Part shown: one piece after another, positions 45,181-53,977 of the stretch
Layout: each line of letters starts with the position of its first letter
Numbering within the stretch: position 1 is the stretch's first letter
Assembly: GCF_026988655.1 (NCBI RefSeq)
Contig: NZ_JALSKT010000080.1
Span: forward strand, 20,897-84,896
Reading direction: 5' to 3'
Origin: Sulfurimonas sp.
GTDB lineage: Bacteria; Campylobacterota; Campylobacteria; Campylobacterales; Sulfurimonadaceae
Length of the DNA stretch: 64,000 bases
Translations under genes and position numbers: made by a program
Notes under the pieces: generated by a model
What the model saw: only the letters and a program-made list of their open reading frames with translations
Told to the model about the DNA's origin: nothing
Database searches by the model: none

Positions 45181-45410
45181 TGGCAAAATTTAATTTTAAA
45201 AAAGGCGATATGGTAGAAATTATCGCTGGTGATGACCGTGGAACTAAGGCTACTGTTTTAGCAGTAATGCCTAAGAAAAACAAGGTTATTGTAGAGGGTT
45301 GTAAAGTGGCTAAAAAAGCTGTTAAGCCAACTGAAGAGAACACTAAAGGTGGTCATATCAATAAAGAGATGCCTATAGATGCTTCAAATGTACGTAAAGT
45401 GGAGGCATAA
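45180..45410 (+). CDS. rplX: Ribosomal protein L24
   Basis: 50S assembly initiator with a KOW motif ([23 protein letters not shown]). At 76 residues it is shorter than the E. coli protein (about 104) but has the normal epsilonproteobacterial size. Confidence 0.97.
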   Translation: MAKFNFKKGDMVEIIAGDDRGTKATVLAVMPKKNKVIVEGCKVAKKAVKPTEENTKGGHINKEMPIDASNVRKVEA

Positions 45411-45414
45411 TTAG

Positions 45415-45960
45415 ATGGCACGCTTAAAAGAAAAATATTTAGGTTTAAAATCTGAGTTGCAAGCTGATTTAGGAATCAAAAATCCTATGCAAACACCAAA
45501 AGTAGAAAAGATTATTATTTCTGTTGGTGCAGGTTTTGCTATGAAAGATAACAAGCTTATCAAAAATATCGAAGATACAATTACTACTATTGCTGGTCAA
45601 AAAGCAAGTACAGTTATTGCTAAAAAATCTGTTGCAGGTTTTAAAGTTCGTGAAGGTATGCCAGTTGGTGTTCGTGTAACGCTTCGTGGCGAAAATATGT
45701 ACAACTTCTTAGATCGTCTCGTATCTATTGCACTTCCACGTGTAAAAGATTTCCGTGGTGTTCCTAGAAATGGTTTTGATGGTCGTGGTAACTATAACTT
45801 CGGTCTTCAAGAGCAACTAATTTTCCCAGAGGTTAGCTATGATTCAATCATGCAAATCCATGGTATGAATATCACAGTTGTTACGACTGCTGATTCTGAT
45901 AAGGCAGGGTTTGCTCTTTTAGAGAAACTTGGTATGCCTTTTACTAAAGGGAGTAACTAA
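45415..45960 (+). CDS. rplE: Ribosomal protein L5
   Basis: 50S central protuberance protein that binds 5S rRNA. The 181-residue product has [38 protein letters not shown] and [24 protein letters not shown]. Overlaps rpsN by one base. Confidence 0.99.
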   Translation: MARLKEKYLGLKSELQADLGIKNPMQTPKVEKIIISVGAGFAMKDNKLIKNIEDTITTIAGQKASTVIAKKSVAGFKVREGMPVGVRVTLRGENMYNFLDRLVSIALPRVKDFRGVPRNGFDGRGNYNFGLQEQLIFPEVSYDSIMQIHGMNITVVTTADSDKAGFALLEKLGMPFTKGSN

Positions 45961-46145
45961 TGGCTAAGAAGTCTATGATCGCGAAAGCGAAAAGAGAACC
46001 AAAGTTTAAAGTTCGTGGATATACTAGATGTCAAATTTGTGGTCGTCCACACTCTGTTTTAAGAGATTTTGGTATTTGTCGTATCTGTTTTAGAAAAATG
46101 GCAAACGAGGGATTAATCCCAGGTGTTAGAAAGTCTTCTTGGTAA
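45960..46145 (+). CDS. rpsN: Ribosomal protein S14, zinc-binding type
   Basis: 30S protein of the head. The 61-residue form keeps two CxxC pairs ([24 protein letters not shown]), so it is the zinc-ribbon type (C+), not the long zinc-free type. It is followed by the only sizeable gap inside the operon (73 bases). Confidence 0.98.
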   Translation: MAKKSMIAKAKREPKFKVRGYTRCQICGRPHSVLRDFGICRICFRKMANEGLIPGVRKSSW

Positions 46146-46174
46146 GCCAAGAGGAAACTTCTAATTATTAGTTT

Positions 46175-46194
46175 TTAGTAGTTTGTGCTACTAA
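46175..46194 (+). promoter_or_regulatory. Hairpin in the rpsN-rpsH gap
   Basis: TTAGTAG (46175-46181) pairs with CTACTAA (46188-46194) around a TTTGTG loop in the 73-base gap. It is AU-rich with no T run after it. It could be an mRNA processing or S8-type control site, but nothing more than the pairing supports that. Confidence 0.35.
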
Positions 46195-46218
46195 TTACAA
46201 CAAAGTCAAGGAAAAAAA

Positions 46219-46617
46219 ATGGCAATTAATGATCTAGTGTCAGATGCGTTAACTCGTATTCGTAATGCTGGTATGAGAAGATTACCGGTTACTACTTTAG
46301 TACACTCTAAAAGTGTTGAAGCAGTAGCAAATATCTTAGTTGATAAAGGTTACATTGAATCTTGTAATGTAATCGAAGATGGCGTTAAAAAAACTATCAA
46401 AGTTGTACTTAAGTATGGTGAAGATGGTAAAATTGTAATCAATGAAATGAAAAGAGTTTCTAAACCTGGTAGACGTGTTTACAAAGGTAAAGAAGATATA
46501 AAACGTTTCAAAAATGGTTACGGAACTATTATAGTAAGTACATCACATGGTGTTCTACCAAATGACAAAGCATATGAGCTTGGTATTGGTGGTGAAGTTA
46601 TGTGTACAGTATGGTAG
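46219..46617 (+). CDS. rpsH: Ribosomal protein S8
   Basis: 30S central-domain protein that also represses the spc operon in E. coli. The 132-residue product has [34 protein letters not shown] and [29 protein letters not shown]. Confidence 0.99.
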   Translation: MAINDLVSDALTRIRNAGMRRLPVTTLVHSKSVEAVANILVDKGYIESCNVIEDGVKKTIKVVLKYGEDGKIVINEMKRVSKPGRRVYKGKEDIKRFKNGYGTIIVSTSHGVLPNDKAYELGIGGEVMCTVW

Positions 46618-46626
46618 GGGTGTAGC

Positions 46627-47163
46627 ATGTCAAGAATTGGAAAAAATCCTGTAGAATTTGCTAGTGATATTACAGTTACTACAAATGGAAATGTTATTAC
46701 TTTTGCTAAAGGCAAAAATAGTGTTGATTTAGATACTAAAGGTTATGTTACTTTTGAAATTGAAGGAAATGTTTTAACTTTTAAAAATCTTTCTGAATCT
46801 CGTGAGCATAGAGCTTTTTGGGGTACTTTTAGAGCATTAGCACAAAATATTGTTACTGGTTTAACTACTGGTTATGAGAAAAAACTTGAAATCAACGGTG
46901 TTGGTTACAGAGCTGCTGTAAAAGGTAAAGTACTTAATCTTCAACTTGGATTCTCTCATGATATTGATTATGAGCTACCAGAAGGTTTAGAAGCAAGTGT
47001 TGATAAGAATGTTATTACTCTTAAAAGCCATGACAAACAAATGTTAGGTCAAGCTGCTGCAGAGATTAGATCATTCCGTCCACCAGAGCCATATAAAGGT
47101 AAAGGTGTTAAATACATTGATGAGCATATCGTGCGTAAAGCCGGTAAAACTGCTAAAAAATAA
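46627..47163 (+). CDS. rplF: Ribosomal protein L6
   Basis: 50S protein near the factor-binding site. The 178-residue product has [50 protein letters not shown] and the C-terminal [12 protein letters not shown]. Confidence 0.99.
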   Translation: MSRIGKNPVEFASDITVTTNGNVITFAKGKNSVDLDTKGYVTFEIEGNVLTFKNLSESREHRAFWGTFRALAQNIVTGLTTGYEKKLEINGVGYRAAVKGKVLNLQLGFSHDIDYELPEGLEASVDKNVITLKSHDKQMLGQAAAEIRSFRPPEPYKGKGVKYIDEHIVRKAGKTAKK

Positions 47164-47179
47164 GGGAGGGTAGTATAAA

Positions 47180-47536
47180 ATGAATGCTAAAGTATTAAAA
47201 AGCAAAATTGCTAACCGTTTAAAACGTAAGCGTCGTATTCGTGCAAAAATTCACGGTAGTGCTACACTTCCTCGTGTTTCTGTATTTAAATCAAACCGTT
47301 ACCTAAGTGTACAAGCTATAGATGATGCAACTGCAACAACTCTATGTGCTTTACATTCTAAGGCTACTGGTCATAAAGCGAATAAAGAAGGTGCAGCTGC
47401 ACTTGGTGAAGCATTTGCTGCTAAACTAAAAGAAGCTAACATCTCTGAGATTGTATTTGACCGTAATGGTTACCAATATCACGGCGTAATTGCTGCGTTT
47501 GGTGACGCAATTCGTGCAAACGAAATTAAGTTCTAG
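47180..47536 (+). CDS. rplR: Ribosomal protein L18
   Basis: 50S protein that carries 5S rRNA with L5. The 118-residue product has [37 protein letters not shown] and [20 protein letters not shown]. It carries the only AAACGCAG motif in the ribosomal operon (47493, reading Ala-Ala-Phe). Confidence 0.98.
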   Translation: MNAKVLKSKIANRLKRKRRIRAKIHGSATLPRVSVFKSNRYLSVQAIDDATATTLCALHSKATGHKANKEGAAALGEAFAAKLKEANISEIVFDRNGYQYHGVIAAFGDAIRANEIKF

Positions 47537-47541
47537 GGGTT

Positions 47542-47985
47542 ATGATGGAAATCAATAGAGATGAATTTGAAGAATCAATAGTAAATATTGGTCGTGTAAC
47601 TAAAGTTGTTAAGGGTGGTAGAAGATTTCGTTTTACTGCTCTAATTGTTGTTGGTAACAAAAATGGTACTGTTGGATATGGTGTTGGTAAAGCGAAAGAA
47701 GTTCCTGACGCGATTCGTAAAGCTGTAGATAATGCATTTAAAAACTTAACTACAGTTAAGATTAAAGGTTCTACTATAGCACACGATATTGAGCATAAAT
47801 ATAATGCTTCTCGTGTTTTATTGAAACCAGCATCTGAAGGTACAGGTGTTATTGCCGGTGGAGCTGCTCGTCCAGTTCTTGAGCTTGCAGGAATTCAAGA
47901 TATTCTTACAAAATCAATCGGTTCAAACAATCCAAACACACTAGTACGTGCTACAATCGAAGCACTATCTCGTATAAAAGGATAG
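47542..47985 (+). CDS. rpsE: Ribosomal protein S5
   Basis: 30S protein at the mRNA entry, important for accuracy. The 147-residue product has [48 protein letters not shown] codons at 47542 and 47545 are both possible. rplO follows after 3 bases, so rpmD (L30), which lies here in many bacteria, is missing. Confidence 0.99.
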   Translation: MMEINRDEFEESIVNIGRVTKVVKGGRRFRFTALIVVGNKNGTVGYGVGKAKEVPDAIRKAVDNAFKNLTTVKIKGSTIAHDIEHKYNASRVLLKPASEGTGVIAGGAARPVLELAGIQDILTKSIGSNNPNTLVRATIEALSRIKG

Positions 47986-47988
47986 AAA

Positions 47989-48387
47989 ATGGGTATTGAA
48001 AACTTAACACCTGCAGAAGGTTCAACTCACTCTCGCAAAAGAGTTGGACGTGGTCAAGGTTCTGGTACTGGTAAGACTGCTGCACGTGGTCAAAAAGGTC
48101 AGAAATCTCGTTCAGGTTACAAAAGAAAAAGAAACTTTGAAGGTGGTCAACAACCACTTGCAAAACGTATGCCTAAAATTGGTTTTCACTCAAAAACAGT
48201 GAAACCATACGTTATAAACGTAGAAAAGATTAAAGCTGTTGCTGAATTAGCTGAAATCACTATGGAGAGTATCCGTGGTGTGCATAAAGTTGCTAATTCT
48301 GTTGCTAAAATCAAACTAGTAGGTGCTAACGCGAAAGATTTAGCATCGAAAATTAAAGACGAAAACGTTACAACTACTGGTAACTAA
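47989..48387 (+). CDS. rplO: Ribosomal protein L15
   Basis: Late-assembling 50S protein. The 132-residue product has [62 protein letters not shown] in pieces typical of L15. secY follows after 2 bases. Confidence 0.98.
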   Translation: MGIENLTPAEGSTHSRKRVGRGQGSGTGKTAARGQKGQKSRSGYKRKRNFEGGQQPLAKRMPKIGFHSKTVKPYVINVEKIKAVAELAEITMESIRGVHKVANSVAKIKLVGANAKDLASKIKDENVTTTGN

Positions 48388-48389
48388 TC

Positions 48390-49652
48390 GTGAATAAAAA
48401 TCTAGTAAATAAGATACTTATTACTATCGGGTTTTTATTTATCTACCGCTTACTGGCTTATGTGCCAGTACCGGGCGTAGATACAGCTGTTATTGCTTCT
48501 TTCTTCGACTCTCATCAATCAGATGCTCTTGGACTTATGAATATGTTCAGCGGAAACGCTATACAAAGATTATCTATTATTTCACTTGGTATTATGCCTT
48601 ATATCACTGCCTCAATTATTATGGAGCTTTTAGCTGCAACATTTCCTACTCTTGGTCAAATGAAAAAAGAGCGTGATGGTATGGTTAAATACATGCAAAT
48701 TATTCGTTATGCAACAATCGTTATAACTTTAATTCAAGCGGTGGGTGTGAGTGTTGGTTTACAAAGTTTAACAGGTCCTAGTGGTAATAGTGCTATTTTA
48801 GCTGATCATACAACTTTTGTTATTTTATCGGCAATTTCTATGTTAGCAGGAACTATGCTGTTAATGTGGATTGGTGAGCAGATAACGCAAAGTGGTATTG
48901 GTAATGGTATATCATTAATTATATTTGCTGGTATAGTATCTGCAATTCCTGGTGCAATTGGTCAAACAATTACTATGGTTAATACGGGTGCAATGAGTTT
49001 TTTAACTGTTATTGCAATTTTAGTATTAATTTTAGCAACTGTTGGAATAATTATTTATGTTGAACTAGGTGAACGACGTGTTCCAGTTACCTATGCGAAA
49101 AAAACTATGATGCAAAATCAAAATAAACGTGTAATGAATTACATTCCTATTAAAGTGAATTTAGCTGGTGTTATACCAGTAATTTTTGCATCAGCAATTT
49201 TAATGTTTCCAATGACTGTACTCTCTAGTAGTACAAACCCAACCGTACAGGCCATTGCAGATTTTCTAAATCCTAATAGTTACTTTTTTAACTTTTTAAC
49301 TTTTATGTTTGTTGTTTTCTTTGCATTTTTCTATGCTTCGATTACATTTAATGCAAAAGATATTGCTGATAACTTAAAACGTCAGGGTGGCTTTATTCCT
49401 GGTATTCGTACAGGTGATGCTACACGTGAATTTTTAAATGAAACAGCGAGTAGATTGACTTTTACGGGAGCATTGTATCTTGGATTAGTGGCAACTTTAC
49501 CGTTTATGATTATTAAAGGTATGGGTGTTCCATTCTTCTTTGGTGGTACTGCAGTTTTAATCGTTGTTCAGGTTGCACTTGACACAATGAGAAAGATAGA
49601 AGCTCAGATTTATATGAGTAAATATGAAACTTTAAGTGCAGTCGGTCTTTAA
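48390..49652 (+). CDS. secY: Preprotein translocase subunit SecY
   Basis: Channel of the Sec translocon in the inner membrane. The 420-residue, ten-helix protein has RLLAYVPVPGVD, IMPYITASIIMELL, GIGNGISLIIFAGIV, and RRVPVTYAKK and GGFIPGIRTGDAT loops. The start is GTG at 48390 (reads MNKNLVNK). Confidence 0.98.
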   Translation: MNKNLVNKILITIGFLFIYRLLAYVPVPGVDTAVIASFFDSHQSDALGLMNMFSGNAIQRLSIISLGIMPYITASIIMELLAATFPTLGQMKKERDGMVKYMQIIRYATIVITLIQAVGVSVGLQSLTGPSGNSAILADHTTFVILSAISMLAGTMLLMWIGEQITQSGIGNGISLIIFAGIVSAIPGAIGQTITMVNTGAMSFLTVIAILVLILATVGIIIYVELGERRVPVTYAKKTMMQNQNKRVMNYIPIKVNLAGVIPVIFASAILMFPMTVLSSSTNPTVQAIADFLNPNSYFFNFLTFMFVVFFAFFYASITFNAKDIADNLKRQGGFIPGIRTGDATREFLNETASRLTFTGALYLGLVATLPFMIIKGMGVPFFFGGTAVLIVVQVALDTMRKIEAQIYMSKYETLSAVGL

Positions 49653-49654
49653 CG

Positions 49655-50413
49655 ATGGCTATTGCACTTAGAAAACCAGCGGAGATAGAAAAACTAAGAG
49701 CTGCTAACAAAATTGTTGGCGGTGCATTAGATTTACTTCGTAAAAATACAAAAGTTGGTATGACTCTTAAAGAGATGGATGCTATGGCTGAGGATTATAT
49801 CCGAAGTCATGGTGCACGCCCTTCTTTTAAAGGTTTATACGGCTTTCCTAATGCTGTATGTACATCACTGAATGAAGTGATTATACATGGTATTCCATCA
49901 GACTATAAACTTCAAGATGGTGACGTTATCGGATATGATATAGGCACAGAACTTGATGGATGGTTTGGGGATGCTGCAATCAGTATGGGTGTGGGTGAAA
50001 TTACAAACTTTGATGAAGAGCTTATAGCATGTTCAAAAGATACACTTTATCATGCAATCGAGAACATTAAAGATGGTATGCGTTTTAAAGAGCTGTCATA
50101 TTTAATGGAGCAATTTATTCGGGAACGTGGTTTTGTTCCTTTGAAAAATTTTTGTGGTCACGGAATAGGGAAAAAACCTCATGAAGAACCAGAAATTCCA
50201 AATTATTTAGAAGGTGGCTCTCCAAAGTCTGGCCCAAAAATAAAAAATGGAATGGTTTTTTGTTTAGAACCTATGATTTGTCAAAAAGATTCAAAACCAA
50301 CTATTTTAGAAAATGGTTGGGATGTTGTTAGTGCCGATGGTTTACGCGGCTCACACTATGAGCATACTGTTGCAGTAATCAACGGTAAAGCTGAAATACT
50401 ATCTCTTGCTTAA
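49655..50413 (+). CDS. map: Methionine aminopeptidase, type I
   Basis: Removes the N-terminal Met from nascent proteins using a two-metal site. The 252-residue product shows PSFKGLYGFPNAVCTSLNEVIIHGIP, YDIGTELDGWFGDAA (metal Asp pair), FCGHGIGKKPHEEPEI (His) and CLEPMI (Glu). Typical spot after secY. Confidence 0.97.
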   Translation: MAIALRKPAEIEKLRAANKIVGGALDLLRKNTKVGMTLKEMDAMAEDYIRSHGARPSFKGLYGFPNAVCTSLNEVIIHGIPSDYKLQDGDVIGYDIGTELDGWFGDAAISMGVGEITNFDEELIACSKDTLYHAIENIKDGMRFKELSYLMEQFIRERGFVPLKNFCGHGIGKKPHEEPEIPNYLEGGSPKSGPKIKNGMVFCLEPMICQKDSKPTILENGWDVVSADGLRGSHYEHTVAVINGKAEILSLA

Positions 50414-50437
50414 GAGTTAAATAAAAAAGGACTTATA

Positions 50438-50656
50438 ATGGCTAAAGCAGATGTTATTGAAGTTGACGGCAAGATTATTGAGGCTTTGCCTAATGCAACT
50501 TTTCGTGTTGAATTAGAAAATGGACATATTATTTTGTGTCATATCGCAGGAAAAATGCGAATGCACTACATTAAAATACTTCCGGGTGATAAAGTTAAGT
50601 TAGAACTGACACCATATTCTTTAGATAAAGGTCGTATCACTTACAGATACAAATAA
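50438..50656 (+). CDS. infA: Translation initiation factor IF-1
   Basis: OB-fold factor that occupies the A site during initiation. The 72-residue product has [51 protein letters not shown] in the expected order. The operon ends here: rpmJ, rpsM, rpsK, rpsD, rpoA and rplQ, which follow infA in many relatives, are not present downstream. Confidence 0.98.
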   Translation: MAKADVIEVDGKIIEALPNATFRVELENGHIILCHIAGKMRMHYIKILPGDKVKLELTPYSLDKGRITYRYK

Positions 50657-50668
50657 AATCATTATGTT

Positions 50669-50700
50669 GCACCACACTTGCTCTATTGTGTCTGTGGTGC
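50669..50700 (+). terminator. Hairpin after infA, possible operon terminator
   Basis: GCACCACA (50669-50676) pairs with TGTGGTGC (50693-50700), a GC-rich stem in an AT-rich gap, 12 bases after infA. The T run that should follow is missing, so it may be a processing or Rho-linked stop. Confidence 0.5.
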
Positions 50701-50734
50701 TAACATATAAACTAGAGTCTAATTTGGCTTATAC

Positions 50735-51028
50735 TTAAAAATTCCCACCATTTCTAAATTCACTAATTTCAGTTTCTACCATTTCATCTATCATTATATT
50801 GAAAAGTTCAGAAATCATGTTAGGATTTACATTTAATTCTATGGCTTTGGATCTTACTTTTTGCATAATATCATTAATCCTATCTTCTGCTTTTACCTCT
50901 TCTACACTCTCTTTAAAGCTTGCAGCTTGACGGATAAGATGACTACGCTCAGCAATTAGCTTAACCAGTTGTGAATCAATTTTATCTATTTCTTCTCGTA
51001 CTTCTTGCAACGATGTACATTTTTTCAT
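50735..51028 (-). CDS. Chorismate mutase, AroQ class
   Basis: A 97-residue all-helical AroQ-fold protein that should turn chorismate into prephenate for Phe and Tyr synthesis. Landmarks are VREEIDKIDSQLVKLIAERSHLIRQAASFKES (the Arg and Lys that hold substrate), AEDRINDIMQKVRSKA and the final helix ISELFNIMIDEMVETE. The end resembles the isochorismate-pyruvate lyase PchB subgroup too, so activity is inferred. Confidence 0.85.
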   Translation of the reverse strand: MKKCTSLQEVREEIDKIDSQLVKLIAERSHLIRQAASFKESVEEVKAEDRINDIMQKVRSKAIELNVNPNMISELFNIMIDEMVETEISEFRNGGNF

Positions 51029-51141
51029 TTAGCATTCCTTTTTGATAGTATAGTTAACACTATTGTAACAATTAAACTATATAATCTTTCTTACGATTCT
51101 TCATATATAGCTTTAAATTTTTTTTCACTATGAATTAATTT

Positions 51142-51264
51142 TTATCGCTCTATATCTTTGTTTATCCATGCAAGATAAGCTACTACAACTATTAAAATAG
51201 TGAACATTATTATCCAAATTATAAAATCACCACCAGTTGCTGCTTTTTCGACATGTTCATTCAT
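51142..51264 (-). CDS. 40-residue single-helix membrane protein
   Basis: A small ORF starting MNEHVEKAATGG followed by one hydrophobic helix (DFIIWIIMFTILIVVVAYLAW) and a short charged end INKDIER. AGGAAAT lies 6 bases before the ATG. It has a single helix and is similar in build to the small subunits of membrane complexes (for example CcoQ/CydX-like proteins), but no family can be named. It is below the size limit of most gene finders. Confidence 0.65.
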   Translation of the reverse strand: MNEHVEKAATGGDFIIWIIMFTILIVVVAYLAWINKDIER

Positions 51265-51283
51265 ATTTATTTCCTGCTATTTT

Positions 51284-51490
51284 TTAATTAGGCTTTATCA
51301 TTTTTTTTATACTTTTTGGTAGATGTGCATAAGCAATATTTTTTGTACCCATATATATACCATCTTCGTGTACACTAACATCTACAGTCATAGTTTGAGG
51401 CATAAAACGCAAAAGTTTAAATTCATTGTTTTTTTCTTTATAGTTCAGGTTTTGATTAGAGAGTTCTATCAGCTTTTTTTTCTTTGCCAT
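51284..51490 (-). CDS. Small basic protein, unknown function
   Basis: A 68-residue, Lys-rich protein (MAKKKKLIELSNQN, then LLRFMPQTMTVDVSVHEDGIYMGTKNIAYAHLPKSIKKMIKP). The N-terminal lysine run and the MTVDVSVHEDG strand suggest a nucleic-acid or protein-binding domain; the family is not recognised. It starts 4 bases after the end of the CvfB-like gene and is probably cotranscribed with it. Confidence 0.7.
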   Translation of the reverse strand: MAKKKKLIELSNQNLNYKEKNNEFKLLRFMPQTMTVDVSVHEDGIYMGTKNIAYAHLPKSIKKMIKPN

Positions 51491-51494
51491 TGTT

Positions 51495-52349
51495 TTAACC
51501 TTTTAAGTAGATACCGGTCTCTTTGACTTCGATTTTACCCTCATCTTGTAGTTTTGTTAGACTGCGTTTAAAATCTTTTTTGCTCAAACCAAATACTTGT
51601 TTAATCAGCTGGGCATCACTTTTGTAGTTATATGGCATGATACCTTTGTTTTGTTTGAGAAGAGCATATACTTTATTGGAAGATGAACCGTCTTTTTTAG
51701 TCCCTGGTTTTCTTAAGGCAAGGTCAATATTTCCATCTTTTCGTACTGTTTTAACAAATGCAGTTCTTTTATCTCCAAGTTTTACATCTTCAAATATTTC
51801 ATTATGGTAAATGAGTCCTTCATACTTACTATTTACAATACATTTAAAGCCAAGTGGTGTTTTGGAAATAACAACTATTTCAACTTCTTTGTTTGGAGAT
51901 AAACCTTTTACATTACGATCAAAAAAATCACCTAATTTTTCAGTACCTACAAGACGATGTGTCCGTTCATCATATACAACTTGAATGTATCTCTTCTCAC
52001 CAACTACAAAAGGTGCCTTTTGAAACATATTTGGAACGAGTAAATCTTTTGGTAAACCCCACTCCATAAAAGCACCAAAGGGTGCAACATCTTTAACTTC
52101 TAGTAGTGCAAAATCATCGAGCATTGCAAGTGGTTTATTTGTAGTGGCAACAAGTCTATCTTCTGAATCTGTATATAAAAATACATCCACTAAGGCATTT
52201 TCAATCATATCGTCAGTAGCATATTGTCCAGGGAGAAGGACATCGTTACCATCTGCTGCCATAAGATAAAGACCAGGAGTCGTATCTCTATCGACTCGAA
52301 GTGTATTAATTTTTCCAAGTTCTAGGTATCTATTTATTTCTTTTTTCAT
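51495..52349 (-). CDS. CvfB/YitL-like S1-domain RNA-binding protein
   Basis: A 284-residue protein of the CvfB group, with tandem S1-like OB folds and a C-terminal winged helix. Features: MDDFALLEVKDVAPFGAFMEWGLPKDLLVPN, the GEKRYIQVVYDERTHRLVGTEKL repeat, FKCIVNSKYEGLIYHNEIFEDVKLG, and the winged-helix tail QVFGLSKKDFKRSLTKLQDEGKIEVKETGIYL. CvfB proteins bind RNA and affect gene expression in Gram-positive bacteria. One AAACGCAG motif at 51562 falls in the winged helix (Phe-Lys-Arg-Ser). Confidence 0.85.
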   Translation of the reverse strand: MKKEINRYLELGKINTLRVDRDTTPGLYLMAADGNDVLLPGQYATDDMIENALVDVFLYTDSEDRLVATTNKPLAMLDDFALLEVKDVAPFGAFMEWGLPKDLLVPNMFQKAPFVVGEKRYIQVVYDERTHRLVGTEKLGDFFDRNVKGLSPNKEVEIVVISKTPLGFKCIVNSKYEGLIYHNEIFEDVKLGDKRTAFVKTVRKDGNIDLALRKPGTKKDGSSSNKVYALLKQNKGIMPYNYKSDAQLIKQVFGLSKKDFKRSLTKLQDEGKIEVKETGIYLKG

Positions 52350-52469
52350 AGGTTATTCCGTTTATATTAATATTATAGTAATTATAGCCAATCAAGAGAG
52401 ATTAAAGCTATTTACAAAGAATAATTACATATAATAAAATTAATATTATATGAAGTTAAAAAAGGTTGA

Positions 52470-53645
52470 ATGATGAATAAAATTGTATTAAGTGGGTCAG
52501 TTATTGTACTATTGACTATGTTAAGTGGATGTGGGATGGGGGAGACATTAACTCCAGCACAAATGGAAAAAGTAAAAGAGTTTGATCTGACACAGATAGA
52601 TGTCTTAGGTGATGCAATACATAAGGGAATGAATGATGATGAACTTATATTTTATGCACCTGTAAATATAGTTAAAGCAAAAGAAGATTATGAAAAAGCA
52701 TTAGAAGCAGAACAAAAAGACGAAAAAATGGCTTTTTATCTTGCTGCAAAAAAAGAACTTGATAAAGCATATGAGACAAAAAAAACAGTAAAAAAATACT
52801 TAAATGATGTTGCAAAAATTGATGAAAAAATGCAAAAACTAAATACACAAGAGATATTTAGAGATAGATATGAGAATTTTAAAGATGAATATAGTGATCT
52901 TATCATTACAATGGATAAAGGAAATGTATCTGAGGCTTTAGTTGACAAAAAAGAAGTTCTTTTAAATGCAAAAGATTTATATGGTGATGCGGTTGTATAT
53001 AGAAATATCAACAAAGCAAAAGTGATTTTGAATAAGATGGAAGATGAAAATTTAGACGAGAGAGCTCCAAAGCATTTTGAACAAGCACAAAAAATCTATG
53101 AAGAGTCAAGGTTACAAATTAAACGAGAACCAGATAATAAACAATTGATACAGAAGCTTGCAAAGGAGACAAATAATGCAGCCTTGTATGCACAAACATT
53201 AGCAAAAGATGTTGCAAAAATAAAATCTCTCAGTGATGAAGAAAGTTATGAGTTTTATTTTGATGTACTGCACCATAATATCGCTTCATTAAACACGAAA
53301 GAAGCAGTGGAACCTATCTTACCAGTAAGCATAGATGAGAAAATTTTATATTTAAAAAATCAAACGAAGAGTGAAAATACAAATAAAATACTAAAAGTAA
53401 AAGAAAAAATAGAAAAACAAGAGTCAGAGAAAGAGCTAGTGGAAGTGGAAGACGTGAATGTATCTACTATGCCTACTACTGTAGAAATAGCACCAGAGAA
53501 TGAAAAAAATGTAAACGCAGTAGACAATGCAAACGCAGTAGAAAAAGAGTCTCTATCTAAGCCAGATGAAGCTAGCCAAGAGATGAATACTCCAGTTAGT
53601 TTGGATGCTGTACAAGCACCAACAGAAGAAGAGACTCAACAATAA
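52470..53645 (+). CDS. Coiled-coil lipoprotein, unknown function
   Basis: A 391-residue predicted lipoprotein (lipobox LSGC at about residues 18-21) that is nearly all helical with long charged heptad-like stretches (KAKEDYEKALEAEQKDEKMAFYLAAKKELDKAYE) resembling a TolA/OmpA-associated periplasmic helix bundle. The last 90 residues are low-complexity Glu/Val/Asn/Ala rich and hold two AAACGCAG motifs 18 bases apart, giving two Asn-Ala-Val tripeptides. The start may be 52470 or 52473. No family recognised. Confidence 0.75.
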   Translation: MMNKIVLSGSVIVLLTMLSGCGMGETLTPAQMEKVKEFDLTQIDVLGDAIHKGMNDDELIFYAPVNIVKAKEDYEKALEAEQKDEKMAFYLAAKKELDKAYETKKTVKKYLNDVAKIDEKMQKLNTQEIFRDRYENFKDEYSDLIITMDKGNVSEALVDKKEVLLNAKDLYGDAVVYRNINKAKVILNKMEDENLDERAPKHFEQAQKIYEESRLQIKREPDNKQLIQKLAKETNNAALYAQTLAKDVAKIKSLSDEESYEFYFDVLHHNIASLNTKEAVEPILPVSIDEKILYLKNQTKSENTNKILKVKEKIEKQESEKELVEVEDVNVSTMPTTVEIAPENEKNVNAVDNANAVEKESLSKPDEASQEMNTPVSLDAVQAPTEEETQQ

Positions 53646-53754
53646 GAGAGAAATATAACTTAGAATTTTTTTTAGATATTAATTTATTTCAGGGGCTAAG
53701 TGTATAGCAAGAATTTATGGATATTATTCCATAAATTTATACAAGGAAATAAAT

Positions 53755-53952
53755 ATGTTTAAAATTATAGTAGATAGAGAATGTGGTTGTTTTAAAAGAA
53801 GTGACTTACAAAACAATATCGAAGTATCGTCAAAAGATGAGGCATTAACAAAATCACTAGAGATGGTTCAGCATATGAATAATGAATTTTGTGCTAAACA
53901 CAAGTTTAAAGTAGAAGAAGTAGGCGATACATTCTTAGTTAAAATGCAATAA
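53755..53952 (+). CDS. Small Cys-containing protein, unknown function
   Basis: A 65-residue protein with an N-terminal VDRECGCFKRSDLQ segment, whose two Cys form a CxC pair, and a third Cys near the middle (FCAKHKF). The rest has an alternating strand/helix pattern. The CxC pair suggests redox or metal binding, but this is a guess. AAGGAAAT lies before the ATG. It is convergent with nnrS. Confidence 0.65.
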   Translation: MFKIIVDRECGCFKRSDLQNNIEVSSKDEALTKSLEMVQHMNNEFCAKHKFKVEEVGDTFLVKMQ

Positions 53953-53955
53953 TAT

Positions 53956-53977
53956 ATAGGTAGAATTATCTACCTAT
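53956..53977. terminator. Bidirectional hairpin between the CxC gene and nnrS
   Basis: ATAGGTAG (53956-53963), loop AATTAT, CTACCTAT (53970-53977). It lies 3 bases after the CxC gene and covers the end of nnrS, so it may stop both transcripts. T runs are short. Confidence 0.5.
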
